Shown: in pieces, positions 9,167 to 18,326 of the stretch
Layout: every line of letters begins with the position of its first letter
Position numbering within the stretch: position 1 is the first letter of the stretch
Source of the DNA: Arcobacteraceae bacterium
GTDB lineage: Bacteria > Campylobacterota > Campylobacteria > Campylobacterales > Arcobacteraceae
DNA length: 64,000 nucleotides
Assembly (NCBI GenBank): GCA_021107755.1
Contig: JAIOSF010000021.1
Span: 1 to 64,000 of the forward strand
Direction: 5' to 3'
Notes under the pieces: model-generated
Database searches by the model: none
What the model was told of the DNA's origin: nothing
What the model saw: only the letters and a program-made list of their open reading frames with translations
Program-made: the position numbers and the translations under genes

Positions 9167-10465
9167 ATGGGTTCATACTTTAAACTAAAAGAGAATAATA
9201 CCACAGTAAAAACAGAGTTTCTTGCAGGATTTACAACATTTTTAACAATGATGTACATAGTTCCTGTAAATGGATTTATCCTAAGTGATGCAGGACTTCC
9301 TATGGGAGCAGTTATAACAGCAACAGCTCTTATAACAATACTTGCAACTGTATTTAATGGTTTATGGTCAAACACACCAATTGCTATGAGTGTTGGTATG
9401 GGACTAAATGCCTACTTCTCTTATGGCTTAGTTTTAGGTATGGGAATCGCTTGGCAAACTGCTTTAGGAATCGTTTTTTTAAGTGGTGTCATTTTTGTAA
9501 TCCTCTCTTTTACTCAGTTTAGAGTATGGCTTATGACCTCTATTCCTGTTGATTTAAGAAGGGCGATTAGTGCTGGTATTGGTGCTTTTATTGCTTTTAT
9601 TGGATTAAAACAGATGGGAATAATTGTTGAAAATAAAGCAACTTTAGTAGCACTTGGAGATTTAAGTAGTGCACCAATTATACTTGGATTATTTGGTTTA
9701 TTTATCACTTTAGCATTGTATACATATAGAGTAAAAGGTGCTTTTATCGTAGGTATTCTTATTACTTCAATTGTTGGTTGGATATTTGGAATAGGTGAGT
9801 TGCCAAAAGGGATAGTTGGTATGCCAGATTCTATCACTCCTATATTTATGCAACTTGATATTGTAAGTGCTTTATCTTTAGCACTATTACCCGTAATTAT
9901 CACTTTTTTAGTAACTGATATGTTTGATACACTTGGAACTTTAACAGGGGTTGGAACGCGTGCAAACCTTTTCCAAACAACTGAAAAAAATGATAAAGCC
10001 CTAGAAAAAACACTTGAAGCAGATGCAATAGCAACGGTGGGTGGAAGTTTATTAGGTGTTTCAACAACAACATCATTTATAGAAAGTGCAAGTGGAGTTG
10101 AAGAGGGTGGAAGGACAGGATTAACTTCTGTTTTTACTGGATTGTTTTTTATCCTTACACTATTTATGCTTCCATTGTTTAAATCAATACCTCCAAATGC
10201 TATCTATCCAGTTTTAGTGGTAGTGGGTGTTTTAATGTTTACAGAACTTGGAAATATAAATTTTAAGCAGAATGATTTAGCAATAGTGAGTGCTTCATTT
10301 TTAATTGTTATTTTAATGCCATTGACTTATTCAATAACAAATGGTTTTGCAGCAGGGTTTGTTGTATATACAGCATTAAAACTCTTAAAAGGTGAGTTTA
10401 AAGATATAAACCTAGGGCTTATAACGATTACGCTTATATCACTATTAGTTTTTATATTACATTAG
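9167..10465 (+). CDS. NCS2-family purine permease (AzgA/PbuG type)
   Basis: An inner-membrane transporter, predicted to take up hypoxanthine, guanine or adenine by proton symport. At 432 residues with about 12-13 hydrophobic segments it fits the AzgA/PbuG branch. Diagnostic stretches are GMGLNAYFSY near residue 78, TDMFDTLGTLTGVGTRA and STTTSFIESASGVEEGGRTGL. AAAGGG precedes the start. It is followed after 10 bases by a phosphoribosyltransferase, so the two probably form a purine salvage unit in which the base is imported and then trapped as the nucleotide. The exact base cannot be told from sequence. Confidence 0.9.
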   Translation: MGSYFKLKENNTTVKTEFLAGFTTFLTMMYIVPVNGFILSDAGLPMGAVITATALITILATVFNGLWSNTPIAMSVGMGLNAYFSYGLVLGMGIAWQTALGIVFLSGVIFVILSFTQFRVWLMTSIPVDLRRAISAGIGAFIAFIGLKQMGIIVENKATLVALGDLSSAPIILGLFGLFITLALYTYRVKGAFIVGILITSIVGWIFGIGELPKGIVGMPDSITPIFMQLDIVSALSLALLPVIITFLVTDMFDTLGTLTGVGTRANLFQTTEKNDKALEKTLEADAIATVGGSLLGVSTTTSFIESASGVEEGGRTGLTSVFTGLFFILTLFMLPLFKSIPPNAIYPVLVVVGVLMFTELGNINFKQNDLAIVSASFLIVILMPLTYSITNGFAAGFVVYTALKLLKGEFKDINLGLITITLISLLVFILH

Positions 10466-10475
10466 AGGAAGAAAA

Positions 10476-10931
10476 TTGAAAAAAGTTTATTATGGATATG
10501 ATGAGTGTTTAGAAGATTGTAAAGTTTTAATTCCTCAATTAAAAGAGTACAATCCCGATGCATTAGTAGCAATAGCAAGAGGTGGTTTACTTTTAGGGCA
10601 TCTTCTAAGTGAAGCACTTGATACACGAGAGATATATAGTTTAAATTCAATCCATTATGATGGAATAAAAAAGTTAGATACTTTTGAGATATTTAATATC
10701 CCTGATTTAACAAGAAAACATAAAATTGTTTTAATTGATGATATTGTAGATAGTGGAGAGAGTATTGTTGAGATTCTTAAAATATTAGAAGAAAAATATC
10801 CCCATTGTGAATTTAAAGTGGCTACTGTATTTTATAAAACAACAGCTTTAATGCAACCAGATTTTAGTGTAAAAGAAGCTAAACATTGGATAGAATTTTT
10901 TTGGGAAGTTGATTTATTAGAAAAGAGATAA
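10476..10931 (+). CDS. Purine phosphoribosyltransferase (xanthine/hypoxanthine type)
   Basis: It transfers phosphoribose from PRPP to a purine base. The type I PRTase fold of 151 residues carries the PRPP-binding signature IVLIDDIVDSGES at 84-96 and the PPi loop AIARGGLLLG at 33-41. The start is TTG at 10476 after GAGGAAG. The length, ARGGLLLG loop and IEFFWE end resemble Gpt-like enzymes, but substrate choice between xanthine, guanine and hypoxanthine is not decidable here. It follows the NCS2 permease, and dxs begins two bases after its stop. Confidence 0.88.
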   Translation: MKKVYYGYDECLEDCKVLIPQLKEYNPDALVAIARGGLLLGHLLSEALDTREIYSLNSIHYDGIKKLDTFEIFNIPDLTRKHKIVLIDDIVDSGESIVEILKILEEKYPHCEFKVATVFYKTTALMQPDFSVKEAKHWIEFFWEVDLLEKR

Positions 10932-10932
10932 T

Positions 10933-12750
10933 ATGGATATAAAAAATAAAAATATAAAAGAGTTAGAGCAAGTAGCACAAGATATAAGAGATAGAATTAT
11001 AGATGTAGTCTCTAGAAATGGGGGACATTTTAGTTCAACATTAGGTGCTGTTGAGTTAACTATAGGGATGCATAAAGTATTTGATTGTGAGTTTGATCCT
11101 TTTATATTTGATGTATCACATCAGTGTTACCCACATAAGCTTATCACTTCTAGATGGGAAGAGTTTGAAACTTTACGACAATTTAATGGAATAAGTGGAT
11201 TTACAAAACCAAAAGAATCAAAAGCAGACTATTTTGTAGCAGGTCATAGTTCAACTTCAATTTCACTAGCAGTTGGTGCAGCAAAAGCAGCACAGCTTGA
11301 ACAAAATGGAAAAGTGCCTGTTGTGATGATAGGTGATGGAAGTATGAGTGCTGGTATGGTATATGAAGCACTTAATGAGCTTGGGGATATAAAATTACCA
11401 GTTGTAATTATCCTTAATGACAATGAGATGAGTATCGCAAAACCAATTGGTGCAATATCAAAACATTTAAGTAAAGTTCTTGCAGGTAAAGGGTATCAAA
11501 AATTCAAAGATAGAGTTGATAAGTTTATAAAAAACAATATGCCAGAGGGTGCTACATATATAGCAAAAAGAATGGAGGAGAGTTTAAAACTTATAACTCC
11601 TGGAATCATCTTTGAAGAGATGGGAATAGATTATATAGGACCTATTGATGGGCATGACATAGCTGAAGTTATAGATACATTAGAGTTAGCTAAAAATTTT
11701 GGGAAACCAGTAATTGTTCATGCAAGAACAGTAAAAGGAAAAGGGTATAAAGTAGCTGAAGGACAGCATGAACATTGGCATGGTGTTGGTCCTTTTGATG
11801 TAGAAACAGGAGAATTTCAAAAAAAAGTTGATGTAAAAAGTGCAACTGCAGTATTTAGTGATGCATTATATAAGCTTGCAGTTGAAGATGAAAAAGTTGT
11901 TGGTGTAACAGCTGCCATGCCAAGTGGTACAGGTATGGATAAACTTATGAGTGCATTTCCAAATCGTTTTTGGGATGTGGCAATAGCAGAACAACACGCA
12001 GTAACCTCTATGGCTGCTATGGCCAAGGATGGCTTTAAACCATTTGTTACAATCTATTCTACATTTTTACAAAGAGGATTTGATCAAATAATTCATGATG
12101 TATGTTTGATGAATCTTCCTGTTACTTTTGCAATAGATAGAGCTGGAATAGTAGGAGCTGATGGTGAAACGCATCAAGGGCAATTTGATATAAGTTTTTT
12201 AAGATTTTTACCAAATATGACACTATGTGCACCTAGAGATTCTAAAACTTTAGAGTATAGCTTAGAGTTTGCAAAAGACTATATAAGTCCCTGTGCCATA
12301 AGATATCCACGAGGTGCTTTTGCTGAGTTGGAATATACACCTACTAAATTTGAGTTAGGAAAAGGTGAAGTTCTTAAACAAACTTCTAGCCAAATAGTTT
12401 TTATAGGATATGGTGCAGGAGTTAGTCGAGCAATAGCAACTGAAAAACTACATAAAGATGATATCACAATAGTTGACTTACGATTTGTAAAACCACTAGA
12501 TGAAGAGCTTTTAAAAGAGTTAGCAAAAACTACAAAAAAATGGTATATTTTTAGTGATTCACAAAGACAAGGTGGAGTTGGAAGTGCACTACTAGAATTT
12601 ATAAGCCAAAATGATTTGGATATAAAAGTAAAATCATTTGAATATGATGATATCTATATTCAACATGGAGATACAAAACTTCTTGAAGAAGATTTAGGAA
12701 TACTACCAGAACAGCTTATAACAAAGATTCAAATAGACCCATCAATATAA
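10933..12750 (+). CDS. dxs: 1-deoxy-D-xylulose-5-phosphate synthase
   Basis: It condenses pyruvate and glyceraldehyde 3-phosphate, the first step of the MEP isoprenoid pathway that supplies prenyl donors for enzymes such as MqnP and MiaA encoded just downstream. It is a 605-residue TPP enzyme: the N-terminal AGHSSTSISLAVGAA, the TPP/Mg motif GDGSMSAGMVYEALNE..NDNEMSI, the transketolase central domain with DRAGIVGADGETHQG, and a C-terminal swivel domain. The start is two bases after the upstream stop, with AAAAGAG as ribosome-binding site. The protein appears intact. Confidence 0.97.
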   Translation: MDIKNKNIKELEQVAQDIRDRIIDVVSRNGGHFSSTLGAVELTIGMHKVFDCEFDPFIFDVSHQCYPHKLITSRWEEFETLRQFNGISGFTKPKESKADYFVAGHSSTSISLAVGAAKAAQLEQNGKVPVVMIGDGSMSAGMVYEALNELGDIKLPVVIILNDNEMSIAKPIGAISKHLSKVLAGKGYQKFKDRVDKFIKNNMPEGATYIAKRMEESLKLITPGIIFEEMGIDYIGPIDGHDIAEVIDTLELAKNFGKPVIVHARTVKGKGYKVAEGQHEHWHGVGPFDVETGEFQKKVDVKSATAVFSDALYKLAVEDEKVVGVTAAMPSGTGMDKLMSAFPNRFWDVAIAEQHAVTSMAAMAKDGFKPFVTIYSTFLQRGFDQIIHDVCLMNLPVTFAIDRAGIVGADGETHQGQFDISFLRFLPNMTLCAPRDSKTLEYSLEFAKDYISPCAIRYPRGAFAELEYTPTKFELGKGEVLKQTSSQIVFIGYGAGVSRAIATEKLHKDDITIVDLRFVKPLDEELLKELAKTTKKWYIFSDSQRQGGVGSALLEFISQNDLDIKVKSFEYDDIYIQHGDTKLLEEDLGILPEQLITKIQIDPSI

Positions 12751-12820
12751 AGGGAGATTTATGCAGAATAATACACTTAAGTACTTTTTTGAAGTGGTAT
12801 CTCTTAACTTGTATGCATAA
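12751..12820 (+). other. Start region of the sensor kinase: strong SD/ATG out of frame
   Basis: AAGGGAGA at 12750-12757 is followed at 12761 by ATG, but that frame (MQNNTLKYFFEVVSLNLYA) stops after 19 codons. The kinase frame is entered only at a TTG (12789) inside TTTTTTG, which has no ribosome-binding site, or at ATG 12813. Losing one T from the six-T run at 12785-12790 would fuse the good start to the kinase (MQNNTLKYFLKWYLL). This could be a sequencing or real indel, a slippery site, or a short leader peptide. Confidence 0.5.
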
Positions 12821-14840
12821 CAAAAATAATATTTACATCATCTCTATATTTATATCATTAATTATATTTCAAATAGTATATTATATAAATAGCGAAAAAA
12901 ACTATAAAAATGTATATGAAGAGATGCTAGCTAATGAAGCAGGGATATATTTTGAGAATATAATGCTAAAAAAAGCACAAAAACTTGATCCAAATCGTAC
13001 GATTGCAAATACTCCTATGAATGTAAAGTTTGAACTTTTAGCAGAAGAGTTTGAGTTAATTGAGAAAATGAAAAGCCGAAGTAAAAATAAATATTATTAT
13101 CTGGATGATGAGGAAAAATATTTTTATTATTATGAGTTACTAAATATCAAACAAAGTTGCATTGAGTGTCATAATAAATATCAAGTTGGGGATGTTGCAG
13201 GGGTAGCAAAAATATCAATTCCAACAGATACATACTTGACAATTTATAAAGATATGCACAACTCAAAATATATTTATGTGTTATTGAATATATTTTTTCT
13301 TATTTTGATTGCTTTATTAATTTTATTTTTTAGAAGAAGAGCAAAAGCAAAACATCTTGAGCTTTTAAGAAGTCAGAGAAATTTAGAGAAAGCTGAAAAA
13401 ATGGCAGGACTTGGTCATTGGAGAATTGATAATAGAACTTTTGAAATAAGTTTTTCAAAAAATATGCTTAAAGTTATTGGTTTAGATGAATCACAAAAAA
13501 TTGATTTGAAGTTTATTATAAATAATGTTGTTTATTTTGAAGATAAATTAAAGCTGCTAAGAACTTTTAAAAATTCTCTTAAAACAACCAATGATATACA
13601 AATCGAATTTAGAATAATACACCAGCTTGATCAAAAAAAGAGGTATGTAAATTGTCATATTACTCACATAAAAGATAGTAGTAAAGGAAATTCGATTGTT
13701 TCCATTGGAACTGTATTGGATATAACAAGGTTTACCTCTTTAAGAGATAAGCTTTCAATATTAGAACAAGCTGTTGAACAAGCACCAATCTCAATCGTAA
13801 TAACAGATGAAAAAGCAAATATCGAATATGTTAATCCAACCTTTACAAATGTGACTGGATATACACTTTTAGAGGTTATGGGGAAAAGCCCTAGAATATT
13901 AAAATCAGAATATACAAATCAAGCAGAATATGAACATCTTTGGGAAACAATAACTTTAGGAAAAAACTGGAGTGGAACATTTAAAAATATTAAAAAGAAT
14001 GGAAATGAGTTTTGGGAAATGGCACTTATCTCCCCTGTTTTTTCACTTAATACAGATAAAATAATCAAATATATAGCAATAAAAGAGGAGATAACAAGTA
14101 AGCTGTATATGCAACAAAAGTTAAAGCATCAAGAAGAACTTATGATTTTCCAATCAAGACATGCAGCAATGGGTGAGATGATAAGTATGATAGCACATCA
14201 ATGGAGACAGCCTACTACAGTTATATCATTGTGTGCTAATAATATTTTAACCGATGTAGTTTTAGATGAGCTTGACTTAGATTCTCTTTTACGAAACTCA
14301 CAAGATATTATTGAACAGACAAAATATCTTTCTCAAACAATAGATGATTTTAGAAACTTTTTTAAACCAAATAAAGAAAAGTCTGAAGTAACTATCAAGG
14401 ATGTGATAGAAGAGGTAAAAAATATGATGCAAGCAACTTTATCTAATTGTGATATAGAACTGAGGGAAGATTATAGTTTTAATAAGAAGATAAAAACATA
14501 TAAAAAAGAGTTAGTTCAAGTTTTAATAAATTTTATTAAAAATGCAAAAGAGATGTTTGAAGAGAAAAAAAGTGGTAGTAAAATAATATTTATCAATGAA
14601 TATATTAAGAATAATAATGTTATCTTACAAATATGTGATAATGCAGGTGGAATTGAGCAAGAGAATATTCATAGGATATTTGAGCCTTATTTTACTACAA
14701 AAGATGAAAAAAATGGTACTGGACTTGGACTTTATATTTCAAAAGTGATAATTGAAAAACATTTAAATGGTACTATAAAAGCTTTCAATAAAGATCAAGG
14801 TGCATGCTTTGAGATTACTTTAAATTTTGAAAAGGGATAG
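12789..14840 (+). CDS. Sensor histidine kinase with CxxCH (heme c-type) sensor domain and two PAS domains
   Basis: A membrane sensor of 683 residues. TM1 spans about 15-33, an external domain about 35-158, and TM2 about 161-181. The external domain resembles the DUF3365/Tll0287 type and contains Cys124-x2-Cys127-His128 (SCIECHN), a covalent heme c signature; heme attachment is inferred. Two PAS regions follow (about 205-315, and about 325-440 with ITDEKANIEYVNPTF). The HisKA-like segment has the Campylobacterota motif GEMISMIAHQWRQP (His near 478). The HATPase has an N box in NFIKNAKEMF, DNAGGI and GTGLGLYISK. The partner response regulator follows immediately. The start is uncertain (see 12751-12820). 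Confidence 0.88.
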   Translation: MKWYLLTCMHNKNNIYIISIFISLIIFQIVYYINSEKNYKNVYEEMLANEAGIYFENIMLKKAQKLDPNRTIANTPMNVKFELLAEEFELIEKMKSRSKNKYYYLDDEEKYFYYYELLNIKQSCIECHNKYQVGDVAGVAKISIPTDTYLTIYKDMHNSKYIYVLLNIFFLILIALLILFFRRRAKAKHLELLRSQRNLEKAEKMAGLGHWRIDNRTFEISFSKNMLKVIGLDESQKIDLKFIINNVVYFEDKLKLLRTFKNSLKTTNDIQIEFRIIHQLDQKKRYVNCHITHIKDSSKGNSIVSIGTVLDITRFTSLRDKLSILEQAVEQAPISIVITDEKANIEYVNPTFTNVTGYTLLEVMGKSPRILKSEYTNQAEYEHLWETITLGKNWSGTFKNIKKNGNEFWEMALISPVFSLNTDKIIKYIAIKEEITSKLYMQQKLKHQEELMIFQSRHAAMGEMISMIAHQWRQPTTVISLCANNILTDVVLDELDLDSLLRNSQDIIEQTKYLSQTIDDFRNFFKPNKEKSEVTIKDVIEEVKNMMQATLSNCDIELREDYSFNKKIKTYKKELVQVLINFIKNAKEMFEEKKSGSKIIFINEYIKNNNVILQICDNAGGIEQENIHRIFEPYFTTKDEKNGTGLGLYISKVIIEKHLNGTIKAFNKDQGACFEITLNFEKG

Positions 14841-14841
14841 T

Positions 14842-15969
14842 TTGGAAAATATTATTTCATTAAAAAAGCTTGGATGCGATTATAATTTATTGGTTGTTGA
14901 AGATAGTAAACATGTCAATACAAAACTTGTAGAATACCTTAGTAAATTTTTTCTTGAGATAGATAGTGCAGAAGATGGTCAAGATGGGCTAACAAAATTT
15001 AATAACAAAAGATATGATATTGTTATAACTGATATAAATATGCCTAAAATGGATGGCACAAGTTTTATACAAAAGCTTATAGAAATTGACTCAAATGTGC
15101 AAATTATTGTTGCCTCTGCTTTTGGAAATGATGAAAATCTCCGTACACTTAATAAATTTGGTATTGTAGAATTTATGCAAAAGCCTATAGATAACTTAAA
15201 ACTTGTGGATGCACTTCTTGTTTGTATTGAAAATATTCAAACTATAATAAATAACTCAAATATAACATATACTCTTGATGATCCAGTGTATGAAATACTT
15301 TTAGAATTAAAAGATACTGAAAAAACAGTTGAACTTATAAATTCCTATCAAGGATTAACTATAATCCAAGAGGGATATATAAAAGATATAAATAGTAAAA
15401 CAATTACTATTGAGACAACAAATACTCAATATCATTTGATAAAAGGGGAAAAAAGAACTATAATTGTTATTGATAATATAGCAATAAGAGCAAATCTACA
15501 ATATGTTGATAAAGAAAACCGACAGTTGGTTTTAAAAAAATTTGAAACTCTTGATAGAACACCAAAAGATAGAAAAGTTTCACGAGTTATACCAGCTAAG
15601 GACTTTACCCTTTCAAGATATTATAAATGTGAAACTTTTAGTTATGATGTGCTTTCGTTATCAATTAATTCAATTTCAGTAAAAACTTCAGCACTTGATA
15701 AAAGTTTCAGTGATAATTCCCATGCAGATTTGATTTTAGGTTTTCAAGTTGGGTATTCTAAACACAATAACACTTCCCATAGAGAAAATTTATTAAAACC
15801 TGTAAAAATACGATCTAAATCTTTAATATATAAAATAGATAAACTTGTAGATGGTAGTACAAAAATCGTATTTGTTCTTGACTTAACGGCAGAGGGGAAA
15901 AAATTACTTGAACAGTATATTATTCAAAGAGAGATTGATATTTTAAATAAACTACAAGAGATAGCTTAA
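14842..15969 (+). CDS. Response regulator with C-terminal PilZ-like region
   Basis: The partner of the preceding kinase. The receiver domain covers about residues 8-130: acidic pair in LLVVEDSKH, phospho-acceptor Asp in VITDINMPKMDG, conserved Thr/Ser position in VASAFG and the Lys of MQKPID. The remaining roughly 230 residues carry no helix-turn-helix; parts (KDRKVSRVIPAKDF...LSLSINSISVKT) recall PilZ beta-barrels, which bind c-di-GMP, but this is weak. The frame is open from 14827, but TTG at 14842 sits five bases after AAAGGGAT and directly after the kinase stop, so I prefer it (375 aa). The output is probably protein interaction or c-di-GMP related, not DNA binding. Confidence 0.82.
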   Translation: MENIISLKKLGCDYNLLVVEDSKHVNTKLVEYLSKFFLEIDSAEDGQDGLTKFNNKRYDIVITDINMPKMDGTSFIQKLIEIDSNVQIIVASAFGNDENLRTLNKFGIVEFMQKPIDNLKLVDALLVCIENIQTIINNSNITYTLDDPVYEILLELKDTEKTVELINSYQGLTIIQEGYIKDINSKTITIETTNTQYHLIKGEKRTIIVIDNIAIRANLQYVDKENRQLVLKKFETLDRTPKDRKVSRVIPAKDFTLSRYYKCETFSYDVLSLSINSISVKTSALDKSFSDNSHADLILGFQVGYSKHNNTSHRENLLKPVKIRSKSLIYKIDKLVDGSTKIVFVLDLTAEGKKLLEQYIIQREIDILNKLQEIA

Positions 15970-15981
15970 TACAAAATAGTT

Positions 15982-16839
15982 TTATACAATATAATCTATC
16001 ACAATTAATATAAAAAATACAATACCTAAGTAACCATTTATAGTAAAAAAGGCTTTATCAATTTTAGTAAAATCTTTATGAACAATAATATGTTCAGTAG
16101 TTAACATTGCAATACTTACTAGAACTGCAAAATATCCAAAAATCCCCAAGTTAGCTTCCTCAACAAATGAAAGCCAAAAAATCACAGTAAGTATATGCAT
16201 GATTTTTGAAAAAAGCATAGTATTTTTTGCACCAAATTGAGAAGGTATTGAGTGAAGACCTAATTTTTTATCAACCTCAATATCTTGTAAAGAGTAAAGT
16301 AAATCAAAACCAGCAACCCAAAACAATACACCAATAGAGAGATAAATAGACCACAAAGGTATAGTTTCACTCACTGCTACAACACCAGCAATAGGTGCGA
16401 GTCCTAAAGAAACACCAAGAATAATATGTGCTAAAAATGAGAATCTTTTAAAATAGGAGTAGCTTCCAATAATAAGTAAAATAGGTACAGATAAGTAAAG
16501 TGCCAAATCATTTACAAAAAAAGCAACAATGATAAACCCAAAACCATTAAGAAGTGTAAAAGCTAATACTTGATTTGGTGCGATTCTTCCATCTACACTA
16601 GGTCGATTTATTGTTCTTGGATTGAGTGCATCTATATCTCTATCCATATATCTATTAAATCCCATAGCAAAATTTCTAGCTGTTAGTGCTGCTAATACAC
16701 CTAATAATAGTAGTTCAAAACCAAACCAACCTGAAGCTGCAACAACCATTGCTATAAATATAAAAGGTAATGAAAAGATAGAATGTTTAAACATTACCAG
16801 TTCATTGAAGTCATTAATTTTTTTAAGTATTTTTTCCAT
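15982..16839 (-). CDS. mqnP: UbiA-family prenyltransferase, probably menaquinone (futalosine) MqnP
   Basis: An inner-membrane enzyme that attaches a polyprenyl chain to an aromatic acceptor. It has 285 residues with about nine hydrophobic segments and both Asp-rich UbiA motifs: NRYMDRDIDALNPRT at about 62-76 and YSLQDIEVDKKLG at about 182-194. Campylobacterota make menaquinone by the futalosine route, where the UbiA homologue is MqnP; that assignment is by lineage, and 4-hydroxybenzoate or heme O activity is excluded only by context. It is convergent with the response regulator gene and divergent from miaA. The ATG at 16839 lacks a Shine-Dalgarno, having pyrimidines (TCCCCCTT) in front. Confidence 0.85.
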   Translation of the reverse strand: MEKILKKINDFNELVMFKHSIFSLPFIFIAMVVAASGWFGFELLLLGVLAALTARNFAMGFNRYMDRDIDALNPRTINRPSVDGRIAPNQVLAFTLLNGFGFIIVAFFVNDLALYLSVPILLIIGSYSYFKRFSFLAHIILGVSLGLAPIAGVVAVSETIPLWSIYLSIGVLFWVAGFDLLYSLQDIEVDKKLGLHSIPSQFGAKNTMLFSKIMHILTVIFWLSFVEEANLGIFGYFAVLVSIAMLTTEHIIVHKDFTKIDKAFFTINGYLGIVFFILIVIDYIV

Positions 16840-16887
16840 AAGGGGGATTTTACTATAATGTTAATTATAGTTACCCAAAGGATAGTC

Positions 16888-17781
16888 TTGTATAAAGAAG
16901 TAGCAATCATAGCACCAACAGCATCAGGGAAAACAGCTCTTTCTATAAAGTTAGCTCATAAGACAAATTCTGTGATACTTTCACTTGATAGTTTATCCGT
17001 GTATAAAGAGATAGACATAGCTTCTGCAAAACCAATTGTTGATGAGAGAGATGGTATTGTACACTTTGGTATTGATAGAGTATATCCAAATGAAAAGTTT
17101 GATGTGGTTGAGTTTATAGATGAGTACAATAAAGCAAAAAAATATGCACAACAAGAGGGGAAAAACCTTATTATTGTTGGTGGTACAAGTTTCTATTTGA
17201 AGTCTTTATGTGAAGGGCTTTCAAAAGTTCCTACAATCTCAGATAAAACAAAAAATATCGTTAAAAATGAACTTTCTAACATAACAAAAAGTTATGAGTA
17301 CTTACTAAGTATTGATAAGAACTATATGAGTAAAATTGATAAAAATGATAAGTATAGAATAGAAAAAGCATTGGAAATTTATTATGAGACAGGTTTATCT
17401 CCTAGTGAATTTTTTCAACAAAACAAGCCAGAACCTACTATAAAAGATTTACAAATTTTTCAAATAGATACGGAAGTTGAGCTTTTAAGAAAAAGGATAA
17501 CTCAAAGAACAAAATCGATGATAGAAAAAGGAATTATAGATGAGGTGATATATTTAGAAAAAAAATATACAAGAGCACCAAATTGTATGAAATCTATAGG
17601 AATTATCGAGGTATTAGAATATCTAGATGGGAAAATAGATAAAACAAAACTTGAAGAGCTTATCTCTATACATACAGCACAACTAGCTAAAAGGCAAAGA
17701 ACTTTTAACAAATCACAATTCACAAATATCACAAAAGATAACCTAGAAAATTTAGAAAACCTTATCCTAAAAGCATTTTAG
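16888..17781 (+). CDS. miaA: tRNA dimethylallyltransferase
   Basis: It transfers a dimethylallyl group to A37 of tRNAs reading UNN codons, using a product of the MEP pathway begun by Dxs. It has the P-loop APTASGKTAL near the N terminus, the substrate motif LSLDSLSVYKEIDIASAKP, GGTSFYLKSL, and a C-terminal KRQRTFNKSQF. The frame is open from 16783. TTG at 16888 (AAAGGA five bases upstream) gives an N terminus like other short MiaA proteins; ATG at 16858 (AGGGGGA ten bases upstream) would add ten residues and cannot be excluded. It is divergent from mqnP. Confidence 0.93.
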   Translation: MYKEVAIIAPTASGKTALSIKLAHKTNSVILSLDSLSVYKEIDIASAKPIVDERDGIVHFGIDRVYPNEKFDVVEFIDEYNKAKKYAQQEGKNLIIVGGTSFYLKSLCEGLSKVPTISDKTKNIVKNELSNITKSYEYLLSIDKNYMSKIDKNDKYRIEKALEIYYETGLSPSEFFQQNKPEPTIKDLQIFQIDTEVELLRKRITQRTKSMIEKGIIDEVIYLEKKYTRAPNCMKSIGIIEVLEYLDGKIDKTKLEELISIHTAQLAKRQRTFNKSQFTNITKDNLENLENLILKAF

Positions 17782-17864
17782 TTATAAATTAGACTGTTCC
17801 ATTTAGTTACAGTGAACTAGCTGTTTTATCACATCAATAGGGATATTGTAAGTTTATATTTAAT

Positions 17865-17870
17865 TATAAT
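17865..17870 (+). promoter_or_regulatory. Candidate -10 element of the nuo operon
   Basis: A perfect TATAAT in the 155-base gap before nuoA, about 65 bases ahead of the ATG. A second AT-rich candidate, TATTAT, is at 17875-17880. Nothing else is recognisable in the gap apart from a weak hairpin near 17804. The whole nuo operon (17.4 kb) seems to depend on this region because later gaps are 28 bases or less. Confidence 0.4.
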
Positions 17871-17936
17871 TGGCTATTATTTGTTCTATTACTGTCAGCT
17901 ATTTAAAATGAAAGCTATGACACACAAGGGGAAAAA

Positions 17937-18326
17937 ATGGAACATATGGATTTTGCACATCCTTATTTCGGTGCATTTATAATGTTTATAATAACATTTA
18001 CTGCATTTTTTGCGACAACAATGTTGTCAAGATTTATTGGTGGAAAACTTGCAAGAAAAGATACTGAAAAGTTAAAGTGTACACTGTATGAGTGTGGACC
18101 TGAGGTTACAAAACAGCCAAACACTATCTCTGTACAGTTTTATTTAATGGCTTTATTATTTATACTTTTTGATGTGGAGATTATATTTATGTTTCCATGG
18201 GCTGTTGATTTTGTAGTATTAGGTTGGTTCGGATTTATTGAGATGATTCTGTTTCTTCTTTTACTAACAATTGGATTTATCTACGCATGGAAAAAAGGAG
18301 CGCTTGAATGGCACAGCATAAAGTAA
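17937..18326 (+). CDS. nuoA: Complex I subunit NuoA
   Basis: A small membrane-arm subunit of the proton-pumping quinone reductase, contacting the quinone cavity. It has 129 residues with three hydrophobic helices (about 10-30, 66-88 and 95-117). The conserved loop [13 protein letters not shown] contains the family's E/D-C-G signature, and [17 protein letters not shown] is typical of the second helix. AAGGGGAAAAA precedes the ATG. It overlaps nuoB by 19 bases, which indicates coupled translation. First gene of the 14-gene operon. Confidence 0.97.
   Translation: MEHMDFAHPYFGAFIMFIITFTAFFATTMLSRFIGGKLARKDTEKLKCTLYECGPEVTKQPNTISVQFYLMALLFILFDVEIIFMFPWAVDFVVLGWFGFIEMILFLLLLTIGFIYAWKKGALEWHSIK

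Noticed and set aside
8713-9375. 220-codon open frame on the - strand across hisC and the permease gene
   Set aside because: It lies opposite two clear genes, has no ribosome-binding site or recognisable motif, and its composition is that expected of an antisense frame of AT-rich coding sequence.
16783-16887. Upstream extension of miaA
   Set aside because: The region overlaps the mqnP start and would put over 30 residues before the P-loop; TTG 16888 has a good ribosome-binding site.
17795-17840. Possible terminator or tRNA-like fold in the gap before nuoA
   Set aside because: Only a 5-bp stem (TAGTT/AACTA) without U-tract; no cloverleaf or CCA-type acceptor could be drawn.
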